Source: Lotus japonicus
Lineage: Eukaryota; Streptophyta; Magnoliopsida; Fabales; Fabaceae
Reading direction: 5' to 3'
NCBI RefSeq assembly: GCF_012489685.1
Contig: NC_080041.1
Location: 27,703,780-27,767,779, forward strand
Length of the DNA stretch: 64,000 nucleotides
Each line of letters begins with the position of its first letter. Positions within the stretch are counted from its first letter, which is position 1. The position numbers were made by a program, and so were the translations under genes. Positions 53,839 through 64,000 of the stretch are shown here, piece after piece. The notes under the pieces are model-generated. The model was given only the letters and a program-made list of their open reading frames with translations. It had not been told where the DNA came from and did no database searches.

Positions 53839-56009
53839 ATGGTGAATCGTCTGAATCAAAACAAAAATCCTCAAGTGGTGCTTGATCCTGCTCATAATCT
53901 AGCATCACCTTACTATATACATTCCAGTGATAATCCCGCAGCAACAATGGTGAATTCACCTTTGAATGGGAAGAACTACAACGCTTGGGCGAGATCGATG
54001 AAGTGTGCTTTGGTCGCGAAGAACAAGTTTCGATTCGTCAGCAGTGAAATTCCAGTACCAGCAGCAACTGATGGAAACTTTGAGGCTTGGGATCGCTGTA
54101 ATAGCTTGATCCATTCATGGATTCTTAACTCGGTAACAATCTCTATAGCAAACAGCATAGTTTTCCTTGAAAATGCATGTGATGCTTGGAGAGATTTGCG
54201 AGATCATTTTTCTCAAGGGGATCTAGTTAGGATTTCTGAATTGCATAATGAAATCAGTAATTTGATGCAAATTCAAAGTCTGTGAGTGAGTATTATACTG
54301 AGTTGAAGATACTCTTGGAGGAATTGGAACATTATCGTCCGATTCCACAATGTAGATGCACTTTCCCTTGTAGATGTGATGCTATTGAGAGTGTGAAGTT
54401 GTTCAGAGAACAGGATAACGGTATCAGATTCCTTTTAGGGTTGAATGATGGCTTTGGAGTGGTGAAATCATAGATTCTGATGAGTCATCCTATACCGTCA
54501 TTAGCTAAGGTTGTTTCTCTAGCCACACAACATGAAAGGCAAACTGAGACAGAAGAGAAAGGAGATTCACTAGCAATAGTAAATGTTGTAGAAGGAAAGA
54601 AGCCACCATATGGAAAAGGTCAATCTGGTGGTTCTTCCTACAGAAACACAGGAAAATTTTGTACTCATTGTAAGAAGCTGGGACATACTGTTGAGATATG
54701 TTATAGGCTACATGGATATCCAACTACTTTTAATTCCAGAGGTAGTACAAGTCATGTCAACAATGCATCTAGAAATTCTGATTCCACTAATGATCCAGAT
54801 GATGATGATGTCTACTCACAAAGAGGTGTTGAAGAACCTTTTACTGCAGATCAGTATAAAAGAATCATAGACATGATTCAGCATGTGACCACAGCTTCAA
54901 AGAAAGGATCAGAGAATGGTAGTGCTTCTGTAAATCATGTAGTGAAGGCAGTTGCTTGTGAAGGAGATGCTACAGGACATGGTAATCCCTTTGCTCTATC
55001 TTGTTTTCAACATTATGATAGTAGAGATTGGATTATAGACTCAGGTGCAAGTGATCACATATGCTTTGATAAAATGTCTTTTATCACACTCACTGAAGTG
55101 AAACCAATTAATGTTAAATTGCCTAATGGTGCGATCATCAAAACATGCTATGCTGGAACTGTTAGAATCACACAAACCATTCTCTTGACACATGTTCTTT
55201 TTGTACCTGAATTCACATACAACATAGTCTCAATACATAAGTTAGCAAAACACCATGATGTTGATGTGATTTTTGGTAAATTTCACTGTTTTGTTCAGGA
55301 CATGCAAACCAAGAGGAGGATTGGCTTGGGTAGTTTGCAGCCTGATGAACTCTATCACCTAGTAGTTAGTAGTTCTTCTAGTACCTGTTTTTCAATTCAA
55401 CATAGTTCTATTTCTGAAATAAATGACTCTAGTCATATCATTCCACCTGGTGCTTTATGGCACTTCAGGCTAGGACACTTATCCCATGATAGATTACTTG
55501 GTTTACACACTGTAAATACCTCTATTGATGTTAGTAAGTCCATTGTCTGTGATATTTTTCATTTGGCCAAACAAAAGAGAAAAATGTTCACAGTGAGTTT
55601 TAGTAAAGCACAAAAATGCTTTGACCTGGTTCATATGGATATTTGGGGTCCTCTTGCTCAAGCTTCTGTTCATAATCACAAGTATTTCCTCACTGTTCTG
55701 GATGATTATAGTCGTTTTGTTTGGGTTGTGTTACTCATCGACAAGGGTGATGTTCAACAACAAGTGAAGAATTTCATCACATTGGTTAAGACTCAGTTTG
55801 GACAGACAGTAAAAGCTATCAGAAGTGATAATGGGCCAGAATTTCTTCTTCTTGCATTCTATTCTGCTCAGGGCATTGTTCATCAAAGATCTTGTGTGAG
55901 TACCCCTCAGCAGAATGGGAGGGTTGAGAGGAAGCATCAGCATATTCTCAATATTGCAAGAGTTTTACTTTTTCAGTCTAAACTGCATCAGCATATTCTC
56001 AAAGTATGA
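53839..56009 (+). pseudogene. Ty1/copia gag-protease-integrase, decayed and truncated
   Basis: The ATG at 53839 opens a Gag with the copia-type PLNGKNYNAWARSMKCAL motif. A frameshift occurs near 54283 (two frames overlap at VSEYYTEL), and a TAG at 54471-54473 replaces an expected Gln. From 54480 the frame is open: zinc knuckle CTHCKKLGHTVEIC followed by YRLHGYP, protease DSGASDHI, GAG-pre-integrase HFRLGHLSHDRL, integrase MDIWGP, DDYSRFVWV, RSDNGPEF, PQQNGRVERK. The sequence breaks off at 56009 after a repeated CATCAGCATATTCTCAA (55936 and 55986), and RT and RNase H are missing. It is a different family from SIRE, with shorter Gag and no third ORF. Confidence 0.88.
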
Positions 56010-56612
56010 AGATAAAATGAGGAAATATGAAAATCCCTGAAGGATTCAAAATGCGAGAAAAAATATTATTTGAAATATTGAAGCATTATTTTGATTAGCG
56101 AAGTTCTTCATGTGGAAGAAGTGATTGTGATTGGCATATGACCGGTTAGATCATCCTGAGTCTTATGATGCAAAATCTATTTCTCAGATGTTGTTCTCAA
56201 AGCCAATTCTTTTTCTTGGCAAAATAAGGAGAATTTCCAATGATTCTTGAATATATTTGATGTAATAAATGTGCACATATTCAATGTTTATCGATGCATC
56301 GACCTTGATGAGTGAAATTTCCAACCTTGATCAAGTTGGTATGTGACATGATTTTGAATGTCGAGTGGCACATGTTCATGTATGAAATGATCTGGTAAAG
56401 ATATTTAGCTAAATGCTTCTTATTTATAGCTAGACAATTATTATGAGAACAAATGTCCTTATTCTTTTTGGACATGTGATGTTGCTAGTAACAACATCTA
56501 TATGCTACAAATGTCCTTCTCTATTGAAATTTTATTACGCTAAGTCATGCCTAAACTTGGTTCCAAAGATATAATTCTTAGAGAAGGAAGATGGTTTTGT
56601 GATGAGGAAAAT
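56010..56612 (+). pseudogene. Degenerate copia RT-region remnant
   Basis: The first 40 bp read MKIPEGFKM, a motif at the start of RT thumb/palm sequence in one copia group. The rest is full of stops and not assignable. It probably belongs to the same decayed element as the RNase H piece at 60961-61270, because both lie on the plus strand either side of the solo LTR. It ends AAAAT, the left target duplication of that LTR. Confidence 0.45.
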
Positions 56613-59600
56613 TGTAAGGCCCGAGTTTTTAAGCTTATGCTAAGTGAATAAACTTCTTATTCACGATTAGGGTTGATGTGATGTGAAGGGAAACCTGAAC
56701 GAAAGTTTATTAAATGAAATATATTTATGAAGGAGAAAGTTCAGGAAAAGTTCAAGGATTTCATTATGATCGATAAAAGTTATAGCACGAACGTTTTACG
56801 CTTAAACCTAGGTCAGAAACCCGAATAAATAGCTAGTTTTTCACTTTTAGGCACGATAGCAGTTAATTCCAAAAATCTTCAGAGAAGTGTTAGAACTTTT
56901 CTTTTTCCTTATATCACAATCGTTTCGAGGCGAAACTCTAGGATCTACGAACGTCCGATTCCAATCATCGGAAGTTTGCCGAAACCGAATCCCTGGTATT
57001 TCAAAACCCTAGAATTTCTCGACAATGAAGACTTTATCTATTCAGAGCTTCAAATGGATATTCTACACGCGTACACCCATTTCTCTTGATGATTTCAATC
57101 TTTCTTCAGAAGGAAGTTTTCCATTCCGACATTCGATGCAAAAAGCAACTTATCGGGTAAAATAGTTTTACACCGACTTTGCACCGACTTTGCATTAGTT
57201 GCCAAAAATACAAGGAGACCTCTTTATAGTTTTGGAATTCTTTTGCCAAAACATATCTTATAATTCATGGAGAGTGACGCCGGAAAAATCAGATTCGCGA
57301 AACTTTCTTTTTCCCGCGAATTTCCACCTTCTATATATAGCAAATGAAGGAAGAAAAAACCAAATTTTCTACCCATTTCCCCACCCAAACCCGCGGCCAC
57401 AAAGAGGAAGAAGGAGGAGGAGATTTTGTTCATCGTTTGCTTGATCGTCGATCAATCAGTTGCTACTTCAAGGCTTCGAGGTATAGTCGCTAATCCTTAC
57501 CTCCGATCGCTTTTTCCATAGCTTTTCTGTAGAGTTTTCTGAGTGGATAGTTTATGGGTTTTTGCAAAACTATCCTGAATCTTTCATTTCTGATTCTAAA
57601 CCTCTTCTATGTATGCCCAAGATCACTTCTGCCGGATTAGATTTTCCGTTATGTCGCCGGAATTCCGTCGGAATCAATTTGAGCCTAAAATACCCATTTA
57701 TGTAGTTTTTGGTGTAAAGCTCCAATCTTTAGGCTGTAAACTATCGCCTTAGCTTAGTGCTAGTAGGATTAGTTGTTATGAACGTCGTTGGTGACGTCCC
57801 TGCAAAATTTTATTTTTGGGATTTCAGTTTTGAAAATCCTAAGTTAAAAATCATGACCAAAATACCCCTGCGACAGTTTTTGATCCGATAATTTTTCCGA
57901 GTTCAGAATACCCTTAGTTACGGCTTATGAAAGCATAGGAACCAAGTTTGATCGAAGAAAAATCGAACCCTACAATTACCTATAGTGGCCGAGAGCTATA
58001 AGGGGGGAGGAGGAAATTTTCCTTTTCCGAAAACTTGTCTTTTCGCGCTAGATTATCGTACCTTAGAGTATAGATTACTTCGAGTAACCTTAGTAAGTAT
58101 CGATAGCTTAGTTTCCGATAGATTCTGATTGATTTTTGTGGTTTTGTTCTAAAGGTGATTTTGAGGAATTTCCTGAGGATCAACGCCTTGCTTGTGAAGA
58201 AGAGTTTGAAGTTTTTGCTGGAGAACCTTCAGGTGAGGGCTTCTCACTGAATCTCTAGTTAATGCTTAGGGTCGATATTTCGACATTGTTTACTGTTTAT
58301 GCACTGAGATTGTGTGTGATTGAAAATGTTTTCTGAGGCTTCGGCTGACAATGTAGATGATTCATCTACTGAATGTTTTTGAAGATTGACTTACATGCTA
58401 TGTGCTATGTGGGTAATCTAGGATGTGTGGTGCATGCTTTATATGCTAAGTGCTAAGTGTTTATGATGCGATTTATTGATATATGACATGTTGTTGATTG
58501 TGATGATTTAAATATGCTTTACACTGAAAATCTGAGATTCTGAATGGTGAGAATAGCGGGCAGGTCATGCCGATTTTATTTTGAGAGTTTTGAGAAAGTT
58601 TGATAGGACGAACGAGGTTCGGGCCTTGTATAGGGTTTATGGATCGAGACATTCTCTGGAGTCATTTGGGGATTCGAAGATCCCGAGAACTTATAGGAAT
58701 TGCGATAAGACTAAAAAGGATATTATTTTGAAAAGAAAATTCATAAGACATTAAACAACCTCTAAATCTTTAAGTAAGGGTAATAATCTCGAAAGGAGGC
58801 TTTGGATGAAAATCATAGTTTGGAAAACGAGAAGTGTCGTCGGATCCAAGTGTTGAGTCTGTTGTTGTTGTGCTGTTGGAGCAGCGTTGGTTGTTGTGCT
58901 GTTGGAGCAGCTATGTTGTGGGGCTATCCTGGGGATAAGTCCGGGGAACCTTTAGTTCCCGAGTATGTGATACTCTAGTGCTGTTGGAGCAGCGATGTGT
59001 GTTGTGAAGTGTGTCTTTTGTCGCAGAATCGACTTTGCCTTAGGGTAAGATTTTAGAGACTTTAATTTACCTAGAACACGTGGCGACGTGTCGAGTGAGG
59101 ACGGAGACGTTGATTGACTAATCATCTTGCATTCATGCAACATTAATGAGGTATTAACACAGGACGTACTCTGGACCTCGTCGGTTTCCAAAATGGTCAT
59201 AAGACCCGGAATGCCGTGAAAGAGCGTTTGTAGACGTCTCTTGTAGCAGACCGAAATGGCAGACCTACGGGTTTACTGCTGATCTGACTACCCAGTGGGA
59301 GTAAGAGACATCACGGGCCGAAATGGCACCACCGTGGCTGGTGAAGGGCTGATCCGATGATGTCCATCCGTTTCCGGATTGCATATTGGTTGACTGGGTT
59401 AACCTGCATACATATCACGCAACATGCATACTGACTTAGTTGATGAGTGTGGTTGCTATTTGATAAACTTACTTGGAACATGCTAATTGTTAGTATTGTC
59501 GTTATGATTTTGTGGAACATGCAACCCTAGGAATGATATCTCTAGTTATAAGCCTAAGTGGCTATCTATTACTTGTACCTATTGGGTTTATTATCTACAT

Positions 59601-60630
59601 AGTTCTTTAGAGTTGACCCTCGCGTCTTCTGTGTGTGTTTTGGCGGACAACGCCTTTTGTCAGATGAATATTGCGGACTGGTACACCATGGTCCACCCTT
59701 CGGGGGGGATTAGGTATGAGATGATAGATCAGGACGACCCCGGGTCGTGGGTGGTTGACCCCGCGAGCCACCGAGCGACGTATTCGGGGCGTATCATGGA
59801 GGACCACGTGGATAGTGGAGGACTCTTGAGGTCAGGAGTGTTGAGGCGATGCTCTATCAGCTTCAACTTGCCACCGGGCGTTCACTGTGGACCAGGTCTT
59901 GGAGGAGCACCGCCGCCACCGCCATCTTCAGAGGAGGAGGATCCCTCAGAGGAGATTCCAGTGGGAGTGCCCTCGGCAGGGTCTAGTGCACCCTCCGTTG
60001 CGATCATTGATGATCAGGGTTCGGGCCCTAAGCCCGTGAGTCCAGCATCGGAGGGCGTTGCAGGAGCGAGGGGAGGACGGATAGGGTCGATAGACTTGGT
60101 CGTTCTGGATTCTGATTCAGACGACGATCATGCTAGCACATAGTTCTGAGTGTTGGTATGAGCTCCTCGAGTTAGGATTAGTGTAGGAGTAGAGTTTTAG
60201 CTCTGACAGTCTTGCTTCTTTTGTTACTTAGGGGACAGGGTAGATCCGCCTATAGCTTTTTGTGTGGTTTCCTTACGGGGATCACAGAGAGTTGGTTGGA
60301 CTTAGGAGGTCTTATTTTCAGGCCATTGGGTCAGCTGATTCTCAGTTTTGAGGGATGGTGTTGCGGGCACTTCACCCTTTTCATTTGGTTTGTATATATT
60401 GCCTACGGGCGCTACTCTTCTATTACCGTCACTGGAGGTTTACTCGTGACGAGGTTACTACTACAGCGGGGGCTGTTTATATATTGTATATTAGTTTTAT
60501 TACTTTTCGCATTTGGGTTTTATTTAATTCAGTCTTGTCTTAGTTATTATCAAAAAAAAAATATTCACGTTTTCCGCATTAAGTTTACTTTTGGTTACTA
60601 AAGTGACGCCACCGAAATCGGGGTGTTACA
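56613..60630 (+). repeat. Solo LTR of a Tekay-like element (4,018 bp) with intact target duplication
   Basis: Starts TGTAAGGCCCGAG and ends GGGGTGTTACA. It is flanked on both sides by AAAAT (56608-56612 and 60631-60635). The end sequence is the same family as 48189 and 63646. TATA box CTATATATAG at 57331-57340 is in the LTR's orientation. No PBS or internal DNA follows, so it arose by recombination between two LTRs. It interrupts a decayed copia. It contains three copies of GCTGTTGGAGCAGC (58872, 58898, 58980) and a 176-codon ORF. Confidence 0.9.
59613..60143 (+). CDS. Uncharacterised 176-codon ORF inside the solo LTR
   Basis: A GC-rich ORF in an otherwise AT-rich LTR, on the sense strand. 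The start at 59613 is weak (first in-frame candidate; a clear ATG is at 59662 near MNIADWYTM). The N-terminal half looks globular (ADWYTMVHPSGG, DPGSWVVDP). The C-terminal half has a PPPPPSSEEEDPSEE stretch and an acidic tail LDSDSDDDH before TAG. I recognise no family. It could be a host fragment captured in the LTR, a read-through end of a transcript-encoded protein, or chance in GC-rich DNA. Not known to be expressed. Confidence 0.35.
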   Translation: MTLASSVCVLADNAFCQMNIADWYTMVHPSGGIRYEMIDQDDPGSWVVDPASHRATYSGRIMEDHVDSGGLLRSGVLRRCSISFNLPPGVHCGPGLGGAPPPPPSSEEEDPSEEIPVGVPSAGSSAPSVAIIDDQGSGPKPVSPASEGVAGARGGRIGSIDLVVLDSDSDDDHAST

Positions 60631-60960
60631 AAAATTATCATGAAAAGTGTGGAAAACTATTTAAACCTCATGAAGAGGTTCATGTACCTGTGGTTATTGA
60701 TACAAAGAAATCTCAATCGATTATATCTCTACAAGTTGAAACAAGGAACCAGCAGGAACTTGAAAAATTGTCGACAGATGAAGTAACGCTCAATATTATA
60801 AGTGCGAGAATACGGAACCCATATTAAAGGGTGTGGTTAGCCAATATACAAATAAGCAATTCATTTGCAAAAAATATAAGAGTCTTTGTCCTTGAAGTTT
60901 ATACCCCAAAGGCGTAAAAGCATATTGCATAGTTGTTTTGTTCTGAATTGGTCATTGATT
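60631..60960 (+). other. Interrupted short ORF (right side of solo LTR insertion) and spacer
   Basis: If the solo LTR and one target copy are removed, codons at 56589-56612 continue into 60636-60827 without a stop (NYHEKCGKLFKPHEE...NPY). The product is not recognised. It may be linker sequence of the decayed copia between integrase and RT. 60830-60960 shows nothing. Confidence 0.35.
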
Positions 60961-61270
60961 GACAAAATGGAACATGCTTTTAACTAGTTTCGGTTTCATT
61001 ACCCAAATCTGAATATGAGAATTGTACATCGGAGATTCGTGCATCAGACAACACAAGGCTAAAGAAGGATACATCAAGGGAGATAAAACAAAGCACATAT
61101 CACCGAAACTCTTCTTCACTCCTGATCTACAAAAGAATGGGGACATATACATCCAACAAATTCGTTCAAGTGATAATTTGACAAACTTATCTATGAAGGC
61201 TCTTCCAACAACATCATTTGAAAAACTTGTGCAAAATATCGGAGTTCGTCGGCTGAAAGATCTCAACTAA
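60961..61270 (+). pseudogene. Copia RNase H C-terminal remnant
   Basis: About 61022-61270 encodes GDKTKHISPKLFFTPDLQKN, then IQQIRSSDNLTNLSMKALP and a VRRLKDLN end. This is the C-terminal RNase H block of a Ty1/copia pol (the HISPK..F..DL and NLADLFTKALP motifs; here several residues are mutated). The upstream half, including the catalytic acidic residues, is lost. Stop TAA at 61268-61270. Confidence 0.8.
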
Positions 61271-61471
61271 TATGCATTGTACTGTTTTTTCCTTAACTGT
61301 GTTTTTTTTCCCATTGGGTTTTTCATGGTAAGGTTTTTAATGAGGCAATGTACAAAGCCGTGCTATAGAACGATGTACTCTTTTTCCTTCACTAGGTTTT
61401 TATCCCACTTGGTTTTTCTTAGTAAGGTTTTAATGAGGCACATTCTTAAGGGATGGTCATCCAAGAGGGAG

Positions 61472-61691
61472 TGTTTTAAATAATTTAGATGACCATCACG
61501 GGCGAAGCCCAAGCCCATGTAACTTGGCATTTTCATCCATATTCACCCCTATAAATACAAAGGAGATGCATCAAGATGAGCACTCCTCATTCACAATATT
61601 CTTTTTTCTTTTGCTCTATTCTCTATAGACTCTTGCTTCTCTCTACCTCTTCTCTTCTATATACTTGTTATGCTCACACTTATTCTTAACA
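61472..61691 (+). repeat. 3' LTR of the decayed copia element (220 bp)
   Basis: A PPT-like AAGAGGGAG precedes TGTTTTAAATAATTTAG; the LTR ends ATTCTTAACA. TATA box CCTATAAATACA near 61549-61560. Size and position after RNase H fit a copia 3' LTR. No second copy in the window. Confidence 0.7.
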
Positions 61692-62408
61692 CTAAAAGGT
61701 TATCAATAAATAACTTAAAGTCTCATTAATGAAATTGAGATATTTTCAAAATAATATCATTAGTAATTAGTAGTCTCCTTAATGAAATTGAGATATTCCG
61801 TTTCCGATGAAGCAAAAAAAGAAATTTAGATATTATACAATTAATAGTTAATATAATTAAAATTTTAAATTTATAAATAAGTAATTAATATTTTCATTAG
61901 TAAGAAGGTCAACAAAATTTTTAATATGTATTTAAGAAAACTTTACATAAACATAATAAAAATAATTCAATTATTGTAATTAATAAAATAACTTTCAAAA
62001 AAAATTAATTAAATTAAATTTTATCAATAACTAATTAATAGTCTTGTTAATCAAATTGAGATATTTTACAAATAATAGTTAATATAAATAAGAATATAAA
62101 TTTATCATTAGTAATTATAAATTAGTCCCATTAATGAAATTGAGATATTTTACAATTTATAGTAAATATATTATAATATAAAATTTATAAATAAGTAATT
62201 AAGTTTATCATTTTTTTTTAATAAACAATTAAGTTTATCATGAGCATGGAGGTCAATAAAGTTTATCAATAAGTAATTAGAATTATCATTATATATATAT
62301 ATATATATACGTATATATATATTTATTTATTTATACACATTTAAAACTTTTACTTAAAACTAATGTTTTTTTATCTTGTAATTAAAATATTATATGTGGT
62401 GAATGTTG
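61692..62408. repeat. AT-rich region with a degenerate minisatellite
   Basis: Four copies of a ~28-bp motif containing TTAATGAAATTGAGATATTTT at 61719, 61772, 62041 and 62125, each followed by a variable AT-rich spacer, and a TA/TACG microsatellite near 62288-62320. No gene seen. Confidence 0.7.
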
Positions 62409-62819
62409 TTATATCCCTCCCGAGGAAAATGCATCCCTGAAAATTGACCAAACATCATTCCCCACTATCTCCCAGTACTTCTTAAAGAAAAACGGTTGGA
62501 ATCCGTCAGGACTCGGAGCGGTGAACGGTTTCATGGACTTCAACGCTGCATAGACCTCTTCTTTCGCCACCGTTTGAGAGAGTACGCTCCGGTCTCTATC
62601 TGAGAGGGAAGGAAAGTTGTCATGGTCAAATTCCATCCTTACTGGCTCAGTAATGGCAGCAAAGAGAGTTTGGAAATAGTTCTGGACCTTCGTTATTAAT
62701 AACTTCTTGTCAGAACACCATGTTCCATCACACAATATCAATATGTGAATTCTATTTCGCTTTCTACGGATCACCGTGTGAGTATGGAAATATGAAGTAT
62801 TGCGATCCCCAAACCTAAC
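62409..62819 (-). pseudogene. LINE (L1-type) reverse transcriptase fragment
   Basis: Minus-strand reading gives RFGDRNTSYFH (out of the main frame start, near 62815), then RRKRNRIHIL and further on SMKPFTAPSPDGFQPFFFKK. The APSPDGFQPFFFKKYW block is the region just before the RT palm in plant L1-type non-LTR elements. It is cut on both sides: the palm with the YxDD motif is missing to the left. Confidence 0.85.
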
Positions 62820-63039
62820 GTTGTTATCATGATAACATAGTAACTTGCATTCATATAAGTAAATGTAGCTAGCATCCTAGGCATATAGGCATGTTCATAA
62901 TAACACTAGCTAGCATTTATTGCATCATCATCATATAGCATATCTTGCACATATATCATCGATAGTCCTAGTATCATGCTTTCTAACAATCACAATCACA
63001 ACAATTTATCTAGGTCGAGGCCGAAGTGCCCTTACTAGC

Positions 63040-63112
63040 GGGAAAACTTCCCAAGAGGTCACCCATCCCAATATTACTCCAAGGCTAGCACACTTAACCA
63101 TGGAGTTCTAAT
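63040..63112 (-). repeat. 5S rRNA-derived segment, left copy
   Basis: On the minus strand AACTCCATGGTTAAGTGTGC and GGGATGGGTGACCTCTTGGG correspond to the 5S rRNA internal promoter (A box and C box) with several substitutions. It lacks the 5' third of 5S rRNA, so it is not a 5S gene. Confidence 0.8.
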
Positions 63113-63405
63113 GAGTTGGGCTCCCGAAAAGAAGTTGCAACTTGTTGTCATGAGTAGTACCAATCAAATCTTTTATGCCCTCCTCAACTGTATAGTCCAT
63201 CCCTAGACAGTCTCGGACTACCTCTTGTGCGAGTGTGAGATCGGTTCATTCATGTGCCCCTCCGCCTAGAAGCCTGCCTGAGCCGCTCCTTGTCCGTGCC
63301 TCACTGCACCGGCGATCACTGCCCGCCCTCGTCGGCCCCGGGCGTCACAGGCCCACCAACTTCCGCTTGGTTCGTCCCCGAACCACACCGTACTAGGAGA
63401 GGCCG

Positions 63406-63417
63406 GCTCTGATACCA
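63406..63417 (-). promoter_or_regulatory. Primer binding site of the Cassandra-like TRIM
   Basis: Minus strand TGGTATCAGAGC, complementary to initiator tRNA-Met. Confidence 0.85.
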
Positions 63418-63501
63418 ATTTTAACACCCTGATCTGACGACTGGCCTCACGGTAACAACACGAGTCTTTTCAGCGCGCTATGTCCTCACTCGCGCGCTTC
63501 T

Positions 63502-63575
63502 CGGGAAAACTTCCCAGGAGGTCACCCATCCCAATATTACTCCAAGGCTAGCACCCTTAACCATGGAGTTCTTAT
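63502..63575 (-). repeat. 5S rRNA-derived segment, right copy
   Basis: Same as the left copy with GGATGGGTGACCTCCTGGGA, closer to the 5S C box. The A-box part reads GGTTAAGGGTGCTAGCC. Confidence 0.8.
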
Positions 63576-63645
63576 GAGTTGGACTCCCGAAAAGAAGTTG
63601 TAACTTGTTGTCATGAGTAGTACTAATCAAATCTTTTATGCCCTC

Positions 63646-64000
63646 TGTAACGCCCCGATTTCTCGAGGGTCACTTTAGTAACTTTTTCCAAAAACGTGAG
63701 TAAATTTTTGTCGAAATAAAACCTTTGAATGATAATAAATAAAAGATAGACTGAATGCTGAACAAACTTTATTTTATTAAATAGACCAAGGCTTTTTCTT
63801 TATTACATCAGGACTCAATGAAGGAAACTAGTGCTTTCAACCTTTCTTAAGCTCATCCACATACACGATGGCTTTAAGAAGGTGTCGAGCCCTAAAACAA
63901 CACTCGACCTCACCCCCAGTACAGACTCAATAATCCCACTCAATACCCGACTCATAGGCCGCGTGCCCTCCAAGGCCTCCAACGCCCGCATCATATCGTC
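63646..64000 (-). repeat. Edge of another Tekay-like LTR
   Basis: Begins TGTAACGCCCCGATTTCTCG, then GGTCACTTTAGTAAC, matching the complement of the ends of the LTRs at 48189 and 60630. It runs off the right edge. No PBS lies directly to its left; the Cassandra-like element abuts it, so one inserted next to or into the other. Confidence 0.7.

Larger units (their letters stand above)
63001..63645 (-). mobile_element. Cassandra-like TRIM with 5S-rRNA-derived LTR segments
   Basis: Two 5S-like segments (63040-63112 and 63502-63575) with the same downstream sequence (to ATCTTTTATGCCCTC at 63184 and 63645) lie either side of a short non-coding interior. A PBS complementary to initiator tRNA-Met is at 63406-63417 (minus strand). 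The right copy is therefore the 5' LTR (about 63421-63645) and the left one a partly diverged 3' LTR (outer edge not clear). This is the layout of Cassandra, a TRIM whose LTR carries an embedded 5S sequence. 62820-63000 shows nothing. Confidence 0.7.

Noticed and set aside
57199..57444. 81-codon ORF around the solo LTR TATA box
   Set aside because: It crosses the TATA box and the presumed transcription start, so it cannot be translated from the LTR promoter, and it has no recognised motif.
63040..63112. Functional 5S rRNA gene
   Set aside because: Only the middle and 3' part of 5S is recognisable and it lies in a TRIM-type LTR layout with a PBS.

Overview
The window is plant nuclear DNA, most likely from a legume. 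The basis is family-level recognition of the retrotransposon types, TATA-led leaders, and long Tekay-type and Sirevirus-type LTRs. I find no convincing host gene. Nearly all of the 64 kb is nested LTR retrotransposon, plus a LINE fragment, a 5S-bearing Cassandra-like TRIM and AT-rich filler, as expected of pericentromeric heterochromatin. Two runs of 100 N (414-513 and 28359-28458) show it is a scaffold of three contigs.

1-413 holds a Tat-type Ty3/gypsy gag fragment. From 514 to 46145 one minus-strand Ty3/gypsy Tat-lineage element forms the backbone. It has a 5' LTR (45324-46145), a PBS, gag (45200-42744, three nonsense codons), a protease, and the last ~60 codons of pol (RT, RNase H and most of integrase are missing). 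Two ORFs follow in antisense: a 161-aa coiled-coil protein (14182-14667) and the C-terminal part of a larger, intron-containing protein (514-1244 plus 13306-13671). Two Ty1/copia Sirevirus (SIRE-type) elements of about 12.1 kb sit inside it. Copy A (1245-13305, minus) splits the larger antisense ORF. Copy B (15690-27789, plus) splits gag-pro. Each SIRE copy carries gag, pol in the +1 frame, a third sense ORF of the envelope-like class with its own leader, a 130-aa antisense ORF, several polypurine tracts and LTRs of about 1.2 kb.

28459-43320 repeats 13324-28358 almost base for base. It contains a third SIRE copy (C, 30647-42743). Differences are mostly one-base deletions concentrated next to the N gap. 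The likeliest reading is two overlapping contig ends that were not merged, with one locally divergent, possibly chimeric stretch at 30360-30646.

46146-53228 is a minus-strand non-autonomous Tekay-like element (LARD-like) with a ~5.0-kb LTR and only ~1.26 kb internal DNA. The Tat element is inserted in its 3' LTR. Its 5' LTR contains an array of eight short hairpins with a near-invariant loop and stems that change in a base-pair-preserving way. 53229-56009 is a decayed, truncated Ty1/copia element. 56010-61691 is another decayed copia interrupted by a 4.0-kb solo LTR (56613-60630) with perfect AAAAT target duplications. The right end holds an AT-rich minisatellite, a LINE RT fragment, a Cassandra-like TRIM and the edge of another Tekay-like LTR.

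The most interesting biology is (1) the covarying hairpin array and (2) one small antisense coiled-coil protein family, each member with its own TATA box, carried by both a Ty1/copia and a Ty3/gypsy element.
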